From Marsupella aquatica (Eukaryota; Marchantiophyta): 64,000 bases of DNA. Below the pieces are notes generated by a model. The model saw only the letters and a list, made by a program, of their open reading frames with translations. It made no database searches and was not told the DNA's origin. The stretch spans positions 23,064,001-23,128,000 of the forward strand of contig OZ316891.1 in NCBI GenBank assembly GCA_973895155.1, in the 5' to 3' direction. Of this stretch, positions 44,501 through 55,309 are shown in pieces (position 1 is the stretch's first letter; every line of letters starts with the position of its first letter). The translations under genes and the position numbers were made by a program.

Positions 44501-44733
44501 CCTATTATAACTAAGGACGGACTAGTTTCCTGCCCCTCCTATAGTAACTTGCTTACCCCTAGATAACTTTGCATAACTAAATTCCCTCTTACCTCTACTA
44601 AGCTTCCCTTCTTACTTAAGTGCCCTAAACCTAGCTACTCTGATAGCACTAAAACTTTTTCCCTAACTATTTCCTCTTCTAAACGAAAGAATGTCATGTT
44701 TCTCTACACTAGCTGACACTGAGCCATCCCACA
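41570..44733 (-). mobile_element. G2 5' LTR
   Basis: Identical by eye to 32243-35406 over 3,164 bp, followed by the TSD copy CCTGG (44734-44738) and the resumed G1 polyprotein. Confidence 0.93.
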
Positions 44734-44738
44734 CCTGG

Positions 44739-45880
44739 AAACCTATTATACCTATTGTCATAAAGTAATACAAGATCTCCTGTGTGAATACTGACTGGTT
44801 TCAACCTCTTATCATACTGTTGCTTCATGGTATTCTGTCTATATTCTACTCTCTCAGCTGAAATCACTCTTGCCTCCTCTAAAGCTTCTAACCTATACTC
44901 TCGCTCCTTTAGGCTTTCCTCCGCTGAAGATCTCTCCTCAATTGTAACTTGAAATGTCGGAATCTCAAGTTGCATTGGTACCAGGGCTTCCTATCCAAAG
45001 GTTAGGAAAAAAGGTGTATGACCGGTAGTGGATTTATAGGCTAAATTGTAAGCAAAAATAGCAGCAAACAATTTATCATCCCAATCGAGTTTGTTCTGAG
45101 CTACGGTTTTGTTCAATATCTTTCCTATAATTCCATTGGCTTGTTTTGTCAACCCATTTGCCTTTGGGTGGTAGGGAGTAGTAGGCCTATGTCTAACTAA
45201 ATAATGCTCATGTAAACGACTAATTATATCATTCAGAAAATGGGTTCCTCTATCACTAACTAATTCTAAGGGTGCGCCATACCTGGTGAAGATCTGCTCA
45301 TACATGAATCGAGCCGTAGTAATTGCATCATCCTTTATTGTCGGCCTGGCCTCTACCCACTTAGTTGCATAATCCGTGGCCAAGATAATGTACTTGTTTC
45401 TTTGAGGATGAGTCAATGGTTTTAGAGGTCCAATGAAATCAATACCCCACTTCTCAAATGGTGCCAGAGGTAGAATAGGGTGCCGTGGATGTCTTGTGGA
45501 CGCCCTTGGTCCTCCCGCTTGCTGACAAGGATTGCATTGTTTGATAAATTTATAGACGTCCTTGTGCAAGGTGGGCCACCAGTAACCGGCATTTAATATC
45601 TTTTTAGAAGTGGTTAATGGAGCGAAATGCCCCCGGCCTCCTCCCCATGCATAGCTCGTAAGACTCGTTTTATGTCTCCCTCCTCCAAACACCTTTGAAT
45701 CGTGCCACTGATTCCGTGCCTGTGTAGTACGCCCTTAATGCACTGATACTGTCTGACTTTCCGCAGAAAGACTGCGGCTTGCTCTTGGCTTAGCCCTGGC
45801 TGTAATCTGGAAGTGCTGAGAAATTGTAAAATCTCAGGGTACCATGTATCAGCTATTTCCACAACGAATAACTCCTCGTC
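44739..45880 (-). pseudogene. G1 polyprotein: integrase region
   Basis: Frames carry the integrase zinc finger (NAGYWWPTLHKDVYKF, CNPCQQAGG), the core (GIDFIGPLKPLTHP, SDRGTHFLNDIISRL, HPKANGLTKQANG) and the post-core tail (YDKRLKPVSIHTGDLVLLYD). At least three breaks (near 44980, 45650 and 45880) divide it. Close in sequence to G2 but clearly distinct. Confidence 0.85.
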
Positions 45881-45886
45881 GGGAAA

Positions 45887-47809
45887 TCAATTGTCGATGC
45901 AATCCGTGGCAGGTTCACCTATGATCCTTGAAAAGAAGTCAGCATTGGCGTGTTGCTTTCCCGACTTGATTTTTAGCTCGTAGTCAAATTCTTGTAATAG
46001 CAAAATCCATCTTGCTACCCTGCCTGTAAGGTCCGGCTTATTTACTAGGTACTTCAAACTTTCATGATCGGTATGAAAGATTACTTTGTACCCTAGTAGA
46101 TAATGCCTAAACTTTTTACATGAATGAATGACTCCTAATGCTTCTCTTTCTGTGGTGGAGTAGTTTCGTTCGGCATCAGCAAGCTGACGGCTTGCAAAGT
46201 ATATGGGATGGTCCCTTCCTTTCTCATCCAATTGACTTAGTACTGAGCCGATATAGAAGCCTGAGACATCTACAAAGACATGAAAATCCTTGTTCCAGTC
46301 TGGTGCTATCATGACTGGGGCCTCTACTAACATCTGCTTCAATTCCACTACTGCTGTTACTCGTTCTGGTGTGGGTTCAAAGTCTGCACCTGCCTTGAGC
46401 ATGTTGGTTAATGGTAAAGCTAGCTTGGCAAAATCCTTGATGAACCGGCGATAATAACCAATGCACCCCAAGAAGGATCTCACATCTTTTATGTTCTTAG
46501 GTTGCATGATATCTAGCCATACTGCTAGCTTACCTTTGTCAATCTCAATGCCCTTCTTTGATACCTTGTGACCTAGGAGCACACCCTCTGTTACTCTAAA
46601 GAAATATTTATCGGGGTGTAACTTGAGACCTACCTCTCTACATCTCATGAAGGTTCTCCAGAGGTATTTAGCATGTTTCGATGCCTTCCCAAATACCGCA
46701 AAGTCATCAATGAAGATTTCCATGAATTTTCTCAAGTAGTCATGAAAAATATTCACCATTAATCGTTGGAACATAGCTGGTGCATTACAGAGTCCAAACG
46801 GCATACGATTGAAGACATAGATCCCCCATTCCGTGATGAAGGCTATCTTGATTTGGTCCTCCTGCCTAATCCTGATTTGGTTATAACCAGAGTACCCATC
46901 CATGAATGAGTATAGTTCATGACTGGCTACCATGTCTAACGCCATATCAGTAAAGGGTAAATGAAAATGATCTTTCAATGTAGCCTCATTCAACTTCCTG
47001 TAATCCTGACAAACACAGATCTTTGGTTTACCATCGGGTCTAGCTTTCTTGGGAACTATCACAATTGGAGACACCCAGTCTGAATGCAGGACTGGAGTGA
47101 TGAATCCGGCTTCCACTAGTTTATCGATTTCAGCCTTGACCATCAGAGAATACTTAGGATTCATCCTTTGAATCGGTTGTCGAAATGATTTGGCCCCTAA
47201 CATGAGATCAATTCGGTGTTCTCCTAGTTTTGGGTCTACTCCCTTTAGATCTTGGTGACTCCATGTGAACACATCCTGAAATTCAATTAGTAATTCACTG
47301 ATCTCTTTCTCAAGCTCAGGTGCTAGGTCCCGCCCCAAGTTTAGTTCCCTTCCTTCTCCTAAGTCGAGCTTCCGGTATTGCCGTGCTTGGATCATATTAA
47401 TCTGCTTCTTCAAATTCGGGTCCAACCCGGCCTCCAGCCTCTCCAGTCTCATACCTCCATAGACTGGAATCTCGGCAGTACTAGCCGAGTTGGTTGACTT
47501 GGATTCTCCCTGGTTATTAACAGACTGCTCCCTTACCATTCTGCTTGGTTTTGAATTGGTTGGCGGCTCCTCTTCCTGACTTGGCTCTGGTTTCTTCCCG
47601 TGCATCATATCTATTCCTGCTTCCTGAGTGTTAGGACGTCGGGCTCTTCCGGCTTCTAGCAGGGCCTCAATTTGTTCTGCCCTTGTGATCGGCTTGTAAG
47701 CCGATCCCTTGGTTTTTAATTTGTTGCCGATGATAGACGGCGTTGTGGATCCTGTCGGCTCTGCCACAACGCCTGAGGAAAATCCACTGTCTCTGGTGTA
47801 GCTCCCCAC
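45887..47809 (-). pseudogene. G1 polyprotein: reverse transcriptase and RNase H
   Basis: The longest surviving G1 frame, 640 codons. It contains LMLGAKSFRQPIQRMNPKY, the RT motifs MPFGLCNAPAMFQRL and FIDDFAVF, RNase H with VFVDVSGFYIGS and HTDHESLKYL, and the connection to integrase. The domain itself is uninterrupted, but the flanking frames are shifted, so no full polyprotein can be made. Confidence 0.88.
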
Positions 47810-49268
47810 TTAGCCGTTTCTAGCCGATCCGCCTCTTGTGTCTCCTCCAGAATTGAAGCTAAAAAAGTTGACTCTATGGCAAAGCAATCCTCATTCTCTT
47901 CTTCACCTTCCTCCAGGTTACTCTCCACAGGTTTGTGCCATAGTCCGCTAGGGGGTACTTCCGGTCCAAACACACTTTCTTCGGTTAGGTCAGTGAGGCA
48001 TTCCAACCAACGTACTTCATCGGCTGACTCGAGTCCACTGTCGTACCCATCTACTTCCTTGATGCCTTTCCTACAATCATCCTTAGTGTCCCAGGATACC
48101 GTGATAGAGGGGATCCCAAAAGTGAACTCCTTCTTACCCCAATCTTCTATTATCTTGGCTAGGTACAGCCATGGCCTGCCAATTAATAGTCAGAATGACG
48201 TAGGGTTTACTGGCTTCATCACTACATAGTTAATGCTAAAGAAAATACCTCCTATCTCAGTTTTGATGCCGGTTAACACCCCCGTGGGAATGACCTGATA
48301 CCCATTGGCCATGTTTAACACTCTTCCAGTCATCTCCGGCGTTAGACCCCATCCTTTTGCTGTTGAATCAATCATAATACATTCCCCGGATCCTCCATCA
48401 ATGGGTACCCGCAATAATATTTCTCCTTGAATCATTAATGGTAATGCTGGGGCTCCTTGATCTTCTTCTATCATCAGCACATCGGATCTGGTTGCTACCT
48501 TGGGTAATCTCGGTTTGCCAAGAATCGCCTTTCTTAACTGCTTTCGGAAGTACGGGCTATTTTTCAGTAGTTGACCTACTGTTGCCGAGACTCTAGATTC
48601 TAGCACATCTTTAGCCAGGTCATAGGGAACTATCGGCTTCTCTTCTGGTAGTGTCTTCATCTTGGCTTCGGCCTGTTTCTTCACGTTGGTTTCCGCAGCC
48701 GTTGGATCCTCCGAAGCAAACAGTGCTTTTGCTCGTTCCACATCCTTGGCTATGGCTTCGGTATTCTCCAGGGTTTCTAATTCTTGCAGTTGTTCTAATT
48801 CTTGCAGTTGTTCCTTAACACTAGCTGTAATAGCGGGGTAGAACAGTTTAGGGTGATCTCGATTGAAATCGCTGTCCTGTGAAGGATTGGGGTCACTGGT
48901 GAGCTCATGGCTTACCTGTGTTGCCGGCGCCTTTCCTTCCCCTTCCGTCGATGTTGACAAAGAGTCGATTCTTTCTTCCTTATCCTTCCCTTTATTTTGG
49001 CCAGCCCATCCCACCTTTCCTTCCTTCTGGTGGATCAAGTAGAGACCCGATAGCAATCATGATCCAAATCTTCTTCTGAAAATGTTGATAAGGCCTCGGC
49101 CTCATCATCAGATGGTCCGAACTCTGCCTCGGCATCCGTTTGCCATCCAAGTTTGATGTGGTTGATTTGAACTCCTCCAGGGGTAGTACCTAGCGGTAAA
49201 ACTTTGACTGGCAAGAGCTTATGATTTGCAGCCAGGCCTGCCAACCAAGTAGGACATTGTCCTAGCAT
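47810..49268 (-). pseudogene. G1 polyprotein: protease and linker
   Basis: Frames at 48190-49056 contain a KLFYPAITASVKEQLQEL linker and the protease core RVPIDGGSGECIM near 48400. Short shifted frames flank it (47716-48006 and 49035-49268). At least three breaks. Confidence 0.75.
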
Positions 49269-49277
49269 GTGACCCTC

Positions 49278-50723
49278 CTATCGGCATCCCATACATAGCT
49301 GAGCTGGTTGTCCATCTCCTTGTTTGCGTGCATTCGGGCATTCTCTAGCAAAATGGCCAGGTTGACCACAATTATAGCATGCCGCAAATCTTTGCACATT
49401 TGGCCTAGGAGGTACTGACGGATTCTGAATAATCCGAGGATACATCTCTCCCAGATTGTTCCTTAATCCTGACCAGAGAGATGCAGGTCTGTTGGATAAG
49501 CCTTGTGCTCCAGTCTCATTGATGCCGAAAACACTATCAGCGGCATCCCCTAAAAAGTACTCTACTTCTCCCTGACATGGTCTAGCCTCAGCCACATGCC
49601 AAACATGACTAGTATTAAGTTTAGGACACGCATCTTTATGGTGTCCGGTTTTATAACATAAGGCACACCATACAGAGTTATCCTCTTGTACTACCTTCTT
49701 CTTTGGTTTTACTTCTGCTATTATAGCCTTAAGCTGCTCGGTAAGAGCTACGATGTTATCTGGCGTTTTAGCCTCTAGTTTGACTTTCAACTTCCCCCTC
49801 CTTCTGCCCTTCTTTTTCCTAGTTTTTTCTTTTTCAGAACTAGAAGATGACTCACTCTTGCTACTTCCACTATCCGAGCTTGAGTTATCACTTCTTGACT
49901 TCTTAGAATGTTTCTTTTTCTTATCTTTTTTCTTGTGGGGTGATCCCTCCTCCGATGAGGAACTCTCATACTTAAGCTGTTTCTTTCGGCTTGTGATATC
50001 TGCATTAATGTATAATTGAATATCCTTAATTGCCTCGGCTAAAGTTTCTGGGTTCTCCTTCCTAATTGCAAAACTCATCTTCTGTGGCAAAGCATTCACT
50101 AACCATTGAATTTGCATACCTTCAGATGCATTGGTCTTTGTACGTCTTACCAACTTTTGAAAGCGTTGCAAGAACTTCCTGAAGGATTTGTTCTACTTGA
50201 ACCGAAGTCGTCCCAACTTCAGTACTGCTAACTCTGAAGTTCCAATGGGTCAAAACTCCTTAACAAATAGTGGTCTGAAAGTATTCCATATGGCTTGATC
50301 TTCCACGTCCAAGGCTTTGTACCAAGGCCTAGCCTCACCTTTGAACAGGCCGGGAAGAATTTGCATCTTGATGGTCGATTCTCCATTTGCTACAACAGTT
50401 CCTTCAAAGTCATCCAACCATTCGTTCGGATCCTCATCTCCTCTACCATGAAAGGCCTTGTAATGAATACGTGACCGTTGGCTCAGTCTGGTCCCTGGCC
50501 TCTTGTCTGGCCGTGCCTCTGGTTCCCCCATGTCAGTTGGAGACTCACTTCTCCTTACCGACCCTTCTTGTGGTATGTCTTCTTCGATGCCACTTTCAGT
50601 TACGGAGCTACTAGCTCTTTCTGCCCCTCTCAGTCGCTGTGTATCATGCCACCCGGCAAGCTGTTGCAGACAAACTCTCTCCCGTTGAATCGCTCTTTCC
50701 TCCCTCGGCGTAGGTTCAATCAT
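49278..50723 (-). pseudogene. G1 gag
   Basis: The ATG at 50723 begins MIEPTPREERAIQRE. The gag core (WLDDFEGTVVANGESTIKM...ARPWYKAL) runs to a stop near 50250. After a frame change it resumes at 50171 with a Ser-rich, Lys-rich linker and two CCHC knuckles (CALCYKTGHHKDAC and CYNCGQPGHFAREC). Broken at least once between 50172 and 50249. Confidence 0.85.
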
Positions 50724-50780
50724 TACCTACGCTCCCTTCCTAACTTCATATCTCACGGCTAAAGAAATGCCCCCTCCATC

Positions 50781-50792
50781 TAGCGCCAAAAA
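50781..50792 (-). other. G1 primer-binding-site region
   Basis: Directly after the 5' LTR the minus strand reads TTTTTGGCGCTAGATGG. It begins with the TGGCGC core used by many plant gypsy elements but differs from the G2 site beyond it, so the priming tRNA is uncertain. Confidence 0.5.
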
Positions 50793-51205
50793 TGTGGTGC
50801 ATCCCATGGCTCCCCAAACCCAAGAAACCCCCCGCACATGCCGATTCCCGCAGGTTTCGTGCTCGGCGAGGCTGTTTCCGCAGCTTAGCGGCATGGGATG
50901 CTGCTAACCTCCTACTACTCCTATTAACATTTTACACACATATACTGGACAGATCCTTCATCGGGTCATGAGATACGCACTTGGCCTAATCTAGACCTTC
51001 TCTTGTCTTTCTCTCCTGTTGGTTAGGTATATTTGGATTCCGCCGCCGGAATGATCCCCAATTGGTTTGGTTAAGCCGCTAAGACCTCTCTCAGCTCGAC
51101 ACATCCAACTCTCACTCCCTTGCGTACTTCCCTTCTACTTGTTGATGTGGGCACTCTTCACACAAGTTAATGTGACACACAAATAGCAAAATGACTCCTT
51201 CTGAC

Positions 51206-51291
51206 GAGGTTTTTCCCCGTGACAGGAAACAGTAAACAGGAATTATCATAACAGCAAAAATGGTCAAAGATAACAGGAGTTTTGTGCGCAA
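51206..51291 (+). repeat. Left TIR of the non-autonomous MULE
   Basis: GTGACAGGAAACAGTAAACAG near its outer end and GATAACAGGAGTTTT at its inner end. It pairs with 54714-54801 inverted, and with both TIRs of the large MULE. Confidence 0.88.
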
Positions 51292-51414
51292 TGCCGAAAG
51301 AAAATTCCCTCTTTAAGGACCAAAATTACACTACAATTTGAACTGAGCAATTGTAATATATGTAACAGATACAATTATTATAGACATAAATCTTTACTAG
51401 CGCCAAAGATTTTC

Positions 51415-51545
51415 TACACATGAAGGCATCATTTGATAATAGCTCAAGAATGCTTGCAACAAAAATCATCACAAGAGCAATAGAAGTACATATAAATCCT
51501 AACCAAGTAAGGATTTGCAATTCTTGAGTGTTTGGATCTGGAATG
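51415..51545 (-). pseudogene. Decayed transposase SWIM exon in the non-autonomous MULE
   Basis: In one minus-strand frame the translation IANPYLVRIYMYFYCSCDDFCCKHS aligns with TANTYWVQICIFPCCSCEDFFHRHS of the intact transposase. Stops follow at once. It shows that the element descends from a coding MULE. Confidence 0.65.
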
Positions 51546-51559
51546 TTATGCTCTCTCAA

Positions 51560-52639
51560 GCTGATCCCTCATTTAGTGCAAGCCAACTCTAGTGCATCTC
51601 CATTGACATCTAAGGATAATCAATGAACTTGCTCTTCCCCTATAGATGAGACGGGAGATGAGATTGTCTTGCTGATTGAGTCTTCATTCCTTTGCTAAGC
51701 GTAGACACTCCATATATGGTGGTCCGCCAAGAGGATTGTTGTATATAACATTATGACCAAAGAAACTGTTAGTTCATCTATGTATATACCAATATTCACG
51801 CTCAAACCTATCGTGCACGACGTCAAAACTATATAAAGATTATAAGACAAAAGTTTATTCCCCTTTAGACACCCTAATTGTCATGCTCAAACTAACTTGA
51901 ATTATATTGAATCATACTTTGATTTGGACGTCTAGTAGTGACAAACTATCGATAAAGGAGCACATCATATCAAGGGTTCCATGCATCTTCCAAAGTACTA
52001 CCGAGAAGATTGTAAATGTGTGGATTGACCAAAGGTTAACATCCTCACGGAGAGTGATGTGAGCAAAAAGATATACTCTTGCTATCAAATGCAATACACT
52101 CTGGTCATTTGAATGCTCTAACCAATGATGAGGAGTTTGACATATTGTAAATTTTGATTGAACCGCCTTAGACCATTAGAGGATGCTATGTTCTTTTTTT
52201 CTAGTAACAAGGTCAGCAGCCGTGACATTAGATAATATTAGTGATAATATAACCATTAAAATGTTACAAATGATGATCTAATATAGTAGCACCACAAACT
52301 AATATAATAAATTGATAATTAGAGCCATTGGTTTTGACCAAAATTTATAGCAGCGCCTGGCGCTTATCAAAATATATCCTTCAGGCTATAGTCATTTTTG
52401 TTCATATTACCATAGTAGCACTCAACGCCAACAAAGAGTCCTCTTTGGTGAGGTCTCATTTACATAGATATTTCTTTATTACTTGCAAAATTGCATGACC
52501 TTCCAAAATATCCTTTGGTGTATTTAACAACAATAGCAAACACAAGAGATAAAACGGTAATACTACTAGTGAAATAGGTGGTATATCAATAAATAATTAA
52601 AGCTCACAGACTCAAAAAAATGTTTTTCTAGAGGGTTTG
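51560..52639. other. AT-rich interior of the non-autonomous MULE
   Basis: No coding frame that I trust. One palindrome copy, CAGCGCCTGGCGCTT, at 52351-52365. Confidence 0.5.
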
Positions 52640-53490
52640 GGCCAAAGTCACATTACTAGCTTTTGGCGCTAGTAATGTTCCTTTGTTTTTCTACATTTTT
52701 TGCGCAAAATTTCTCTTGTAAATTTCTCAAAATGGTGCTATTATGGAGGGTCCAAGCAAGTGTGACATTACTAGCTCCCGGCGCTAGTAATGTTAATTTA
52801 TTTTTATAGCCCAATTTTCTAAAAAAATTCTCATAAATACACTCAATATGATGTTATTTTAAAGGGTCCAAGCGAGTGTGACATTACTAGCTCCCGGCGC
52901 TAGTAATGTTGATTTATTTTTATAGCCCAATTTTCTAAAAAAATTCTCATAAATACACTCAAAATGATGTTATTTTAAAGGGTCCAAGCGAGTGTGACAT
53001 TACTAGCTCCCGGCGCTAGTAATGTTAATTCATTTTTATAGCCCAATTTTTGTAAAAAAAATTCATAAATACACTCAATATGATATTATTTTAAAGGGTC
53101 CAAGCGAGTGTGACATTACTAGCTCCGGGCGCTAGTAATGTTAATTTATTTTTATAGCCTTTTTTGCTTAATTTTTTCCCATAAAGACACTCAAAATAGT
53201 GTCATTGTGGAGGGTCTAGGTGGGTGTGACATTACTAGCTCTTGGCGCTAGTAATGTTTTATCATTTTTGTTACTCTTTGCTTACTTATCTTTTGTAAAC
53301 ATGCACTCATATAGTGTCATTTTGGAGTGTCTTGGTGACTTGAATATTACTAGCTCTCGGCGCTAGTAACATTTTTAAATGTTTTATACTAATTTAGCTC
53401 AATTTTTTGTAGAAAAATTCTTAAAATAATATCATTCTTAGAGGGGATCAAGCCAAGTAAGATATTACCAGCACCCGACGCTAGTAACAT
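52640..53490. repeat. Tandem array of about 116-bp units, each with a long palindrome
   Basis: About eight units begin near 52646, 52761, 52876, 52993, 53109, 53225, 53338 and 53455. Each has CATTACTAGC, a 5-base loop (TCCCG or a variant), then GCGCTAGTAATG, so the arms extend the family palindrome to 10 bp or more. The rest of each unit is AT-rich (ATAAATACACTCAA, TTTAAAGGGTCCAAG). The three central units are nearly identical and the outer ones are diverged. Confidence 0.85.
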
Positions 53491-54713
53491 TTGTATCTTT
53501 TTTATCTTTTTTATTAAATTTGTTTTATGGGTTTATGTTTATTATTTCTTGTAATTAACTCTTGTGCCAAAGTTTCTTTAAAAAATGATGGATGTTTCTA
53601 CACATAAATGTGTCATTTGATGATAGCACCTAATACTTTTATCAATCAATACTTCAAATAAATATGATTTATGATAGCGCCTAGGGCTATTATACATTCT
53701 GCACAAGATTTTAGGACTATTGAGATAGCAATTAGGTACTAAATTAGGGATTATATCATATAAATATATTCAATTTGTCTCAATTTCTTTTGCATCTGGA
53801 GTTATTATGGGATTTATTTCTAGATTTAATCCAAGAGTTTGATCTTCATGACCTTTAAACACATCAAATTACGCCAATTTGTATAGTAGAGTATGGCATT
53901 ACTATCATATTTTCCTTGTTCTATACTAGATATTTTGGGGTTGCTAGAGAGTGTCAAACTCTAATCCTATTGTAGCCTAAAACTTTTCTCATTTTCTTAA
54001 GCACCTCACATTCTTATGAGAATAATTTAGAAGTAATTCTATTTTTTTTTTATGAAAATAACAACAACCCACATATATAGAATCAACAACTTGAAAAATA
54101 TAAAATATGTATTACTTGAGATTTCCTATATAATTGAAGGTTTGATTTAATTAGGAATTAGATAAAAAAAAATTCCAAATGAGGAGTTTTTTGGCCAAGA
54201 CTGTGTCCCTCACGTAAGCACTCTTTCAATAATCTTGATGATGATGTACACTTTAAGTCTCCCCCTTAGAATTTAAAGAGGATCAGATTTGGCCAAATGC
54301 AAGAAATACGCACTTGGTTTATAGGAGAAGTATATTGCATTTTTGTAAGAGTTCAACAAACATAGGAATTTGTTGTATGTTAATTGTAAATCTTGTGACT
54401 ATGTAAAAACTATGATGGTATTTTGACTAGCGTCGGGAGGGGGTGTTAATGATAACCCTTGCCAAAATGCTAAGTATCCACCGACAAAATACAAATTACA
54501 TACTTTCCAATAAACAATGCACATTTTGTTTGCCTAACATGTGATGTAATTTGCTAATTATAACCCTTGCAACTAATATGAAAACGTATCATTGTATTTT
54601 GGCTAGCGCTCGACGCTAGTAAACTTATCCCATTATAACAAAAAGCGATAGCCTGGATCATGAATATCATAGAAAATATATTTTTGGCTCTTGAAAATGA
54701 AATATTTTTTTTG
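53491..54713. other. AT-rich tail of the non-autonomous MULE
   Basis: I see no gene. One palindrome variant TAGCGCTCGACGCTA lies at 54604-54618, about 100 bp inside the right TIR, similar to its place in the large MULE. Confidence 0.5.
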
Positions 54714-54801
54714 TTGTGAGCGCAAAAACTCCTGTTATCTTCCTTGAATTTTCCTGTTATGATTTTTCCTGTTTACTGTTTCCTGTCACGGAGGTCAGGC
54801 C
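54714..54801 (-). repeat. Right TIR of the non-autonomous MULE
   Basis: The inverted match of 51206-51291, sharing the GTGACAGGAAACAGTAAACAG and GATAACAGGAGTTTT blocks. Confidence 0.88.
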
Positions 54802-55309
54802 CCTTCTGACTGAGTTCTACCATGCACTTGAAATACAGACAGTACATCTCATATACAAGCTCTGTGAACTAAGCCATGAGGCCAACTCTATTGAGTACTT
54901 AGGTATGAGGAAACATGAATATACACAAGGGTCACTGTATAACTAACCGAGAGCTTCTCTTACTACTTGATCCCAACCCTGTTGGTGCAACTAAAAACTT
55001 GCTAAAGAAGAGGCCCTGAACTCCCCGCAGCCCAGGTACTTATCCTGGTCGCGGATCCGCCTGATTCCTTGCAGTGTAAGCCTAATCTACCTACAGTAAT
55101 CTACTTGACTGTAATCTACCTATGTACAGCAAGGCAGGAGCACAAGTGTCACCCTCACCCGTGGATCCAAAATCCCACTAATCTAAGTGTCAGGGCCGTC
55201 TCCAGGTCCTGATCCTAAGTCTAAACTTGGAGATCAGCGCCCGCCCTTCCCACTCACGCCTCCTACCTCCATGTCCGCCTTCCCTAAAAGGGACGGCGCC
55301 CTTACACCG

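Larger units (their letters stand above)
32243..44733 (-). mobile_element. G2: complete Ty3/gypsy retrotransposon, 12.5 kb, apparently young
   Basis: TSD CCTGG on both sides. Two LTRs, 32243-35406 and 41570-44733, each 3,164 bp at a constant offset of 9,327. I saw no difference between them by eye, and all their reading frames are identical. The primer site matches tRNA-Asp (TGGCGCCGCTGCCGGGGA), a purine tract sits beside the 3' LTR, and the gag-pol frame is uninterrupted. Every part needed for autonomous movement seems present, so recent insertion is likely. Confidence 0.95.
51206..54801. mobile_element. Non-autonomous MULE, 3.6 kb
   Basis: Perfect 9-bp TSD CCTTCTGAC (51197-51205 and 54802-54810) and TIRs of about 85 bp of the same family as 2136-18561. 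The outer ends are GAGGTTTTTCCCC and, inverted, GGCCTGACCTCC. No open transposase. Inside are a decayed SWIM exon, a tandem array with palindromes, and long AT-rich sequence. It is probably a deletion derivative mobilised by the transposase of a relative such as 2815-6557. Confidence 0.9.

Noticed and set aside
52640-53490. Could the regular repeats be a CRISPR array?
   Set aside because: The units are about 116 bp and largely identical along their whole length, so there are no variable spacers. They lie inside a plant-type MULE.
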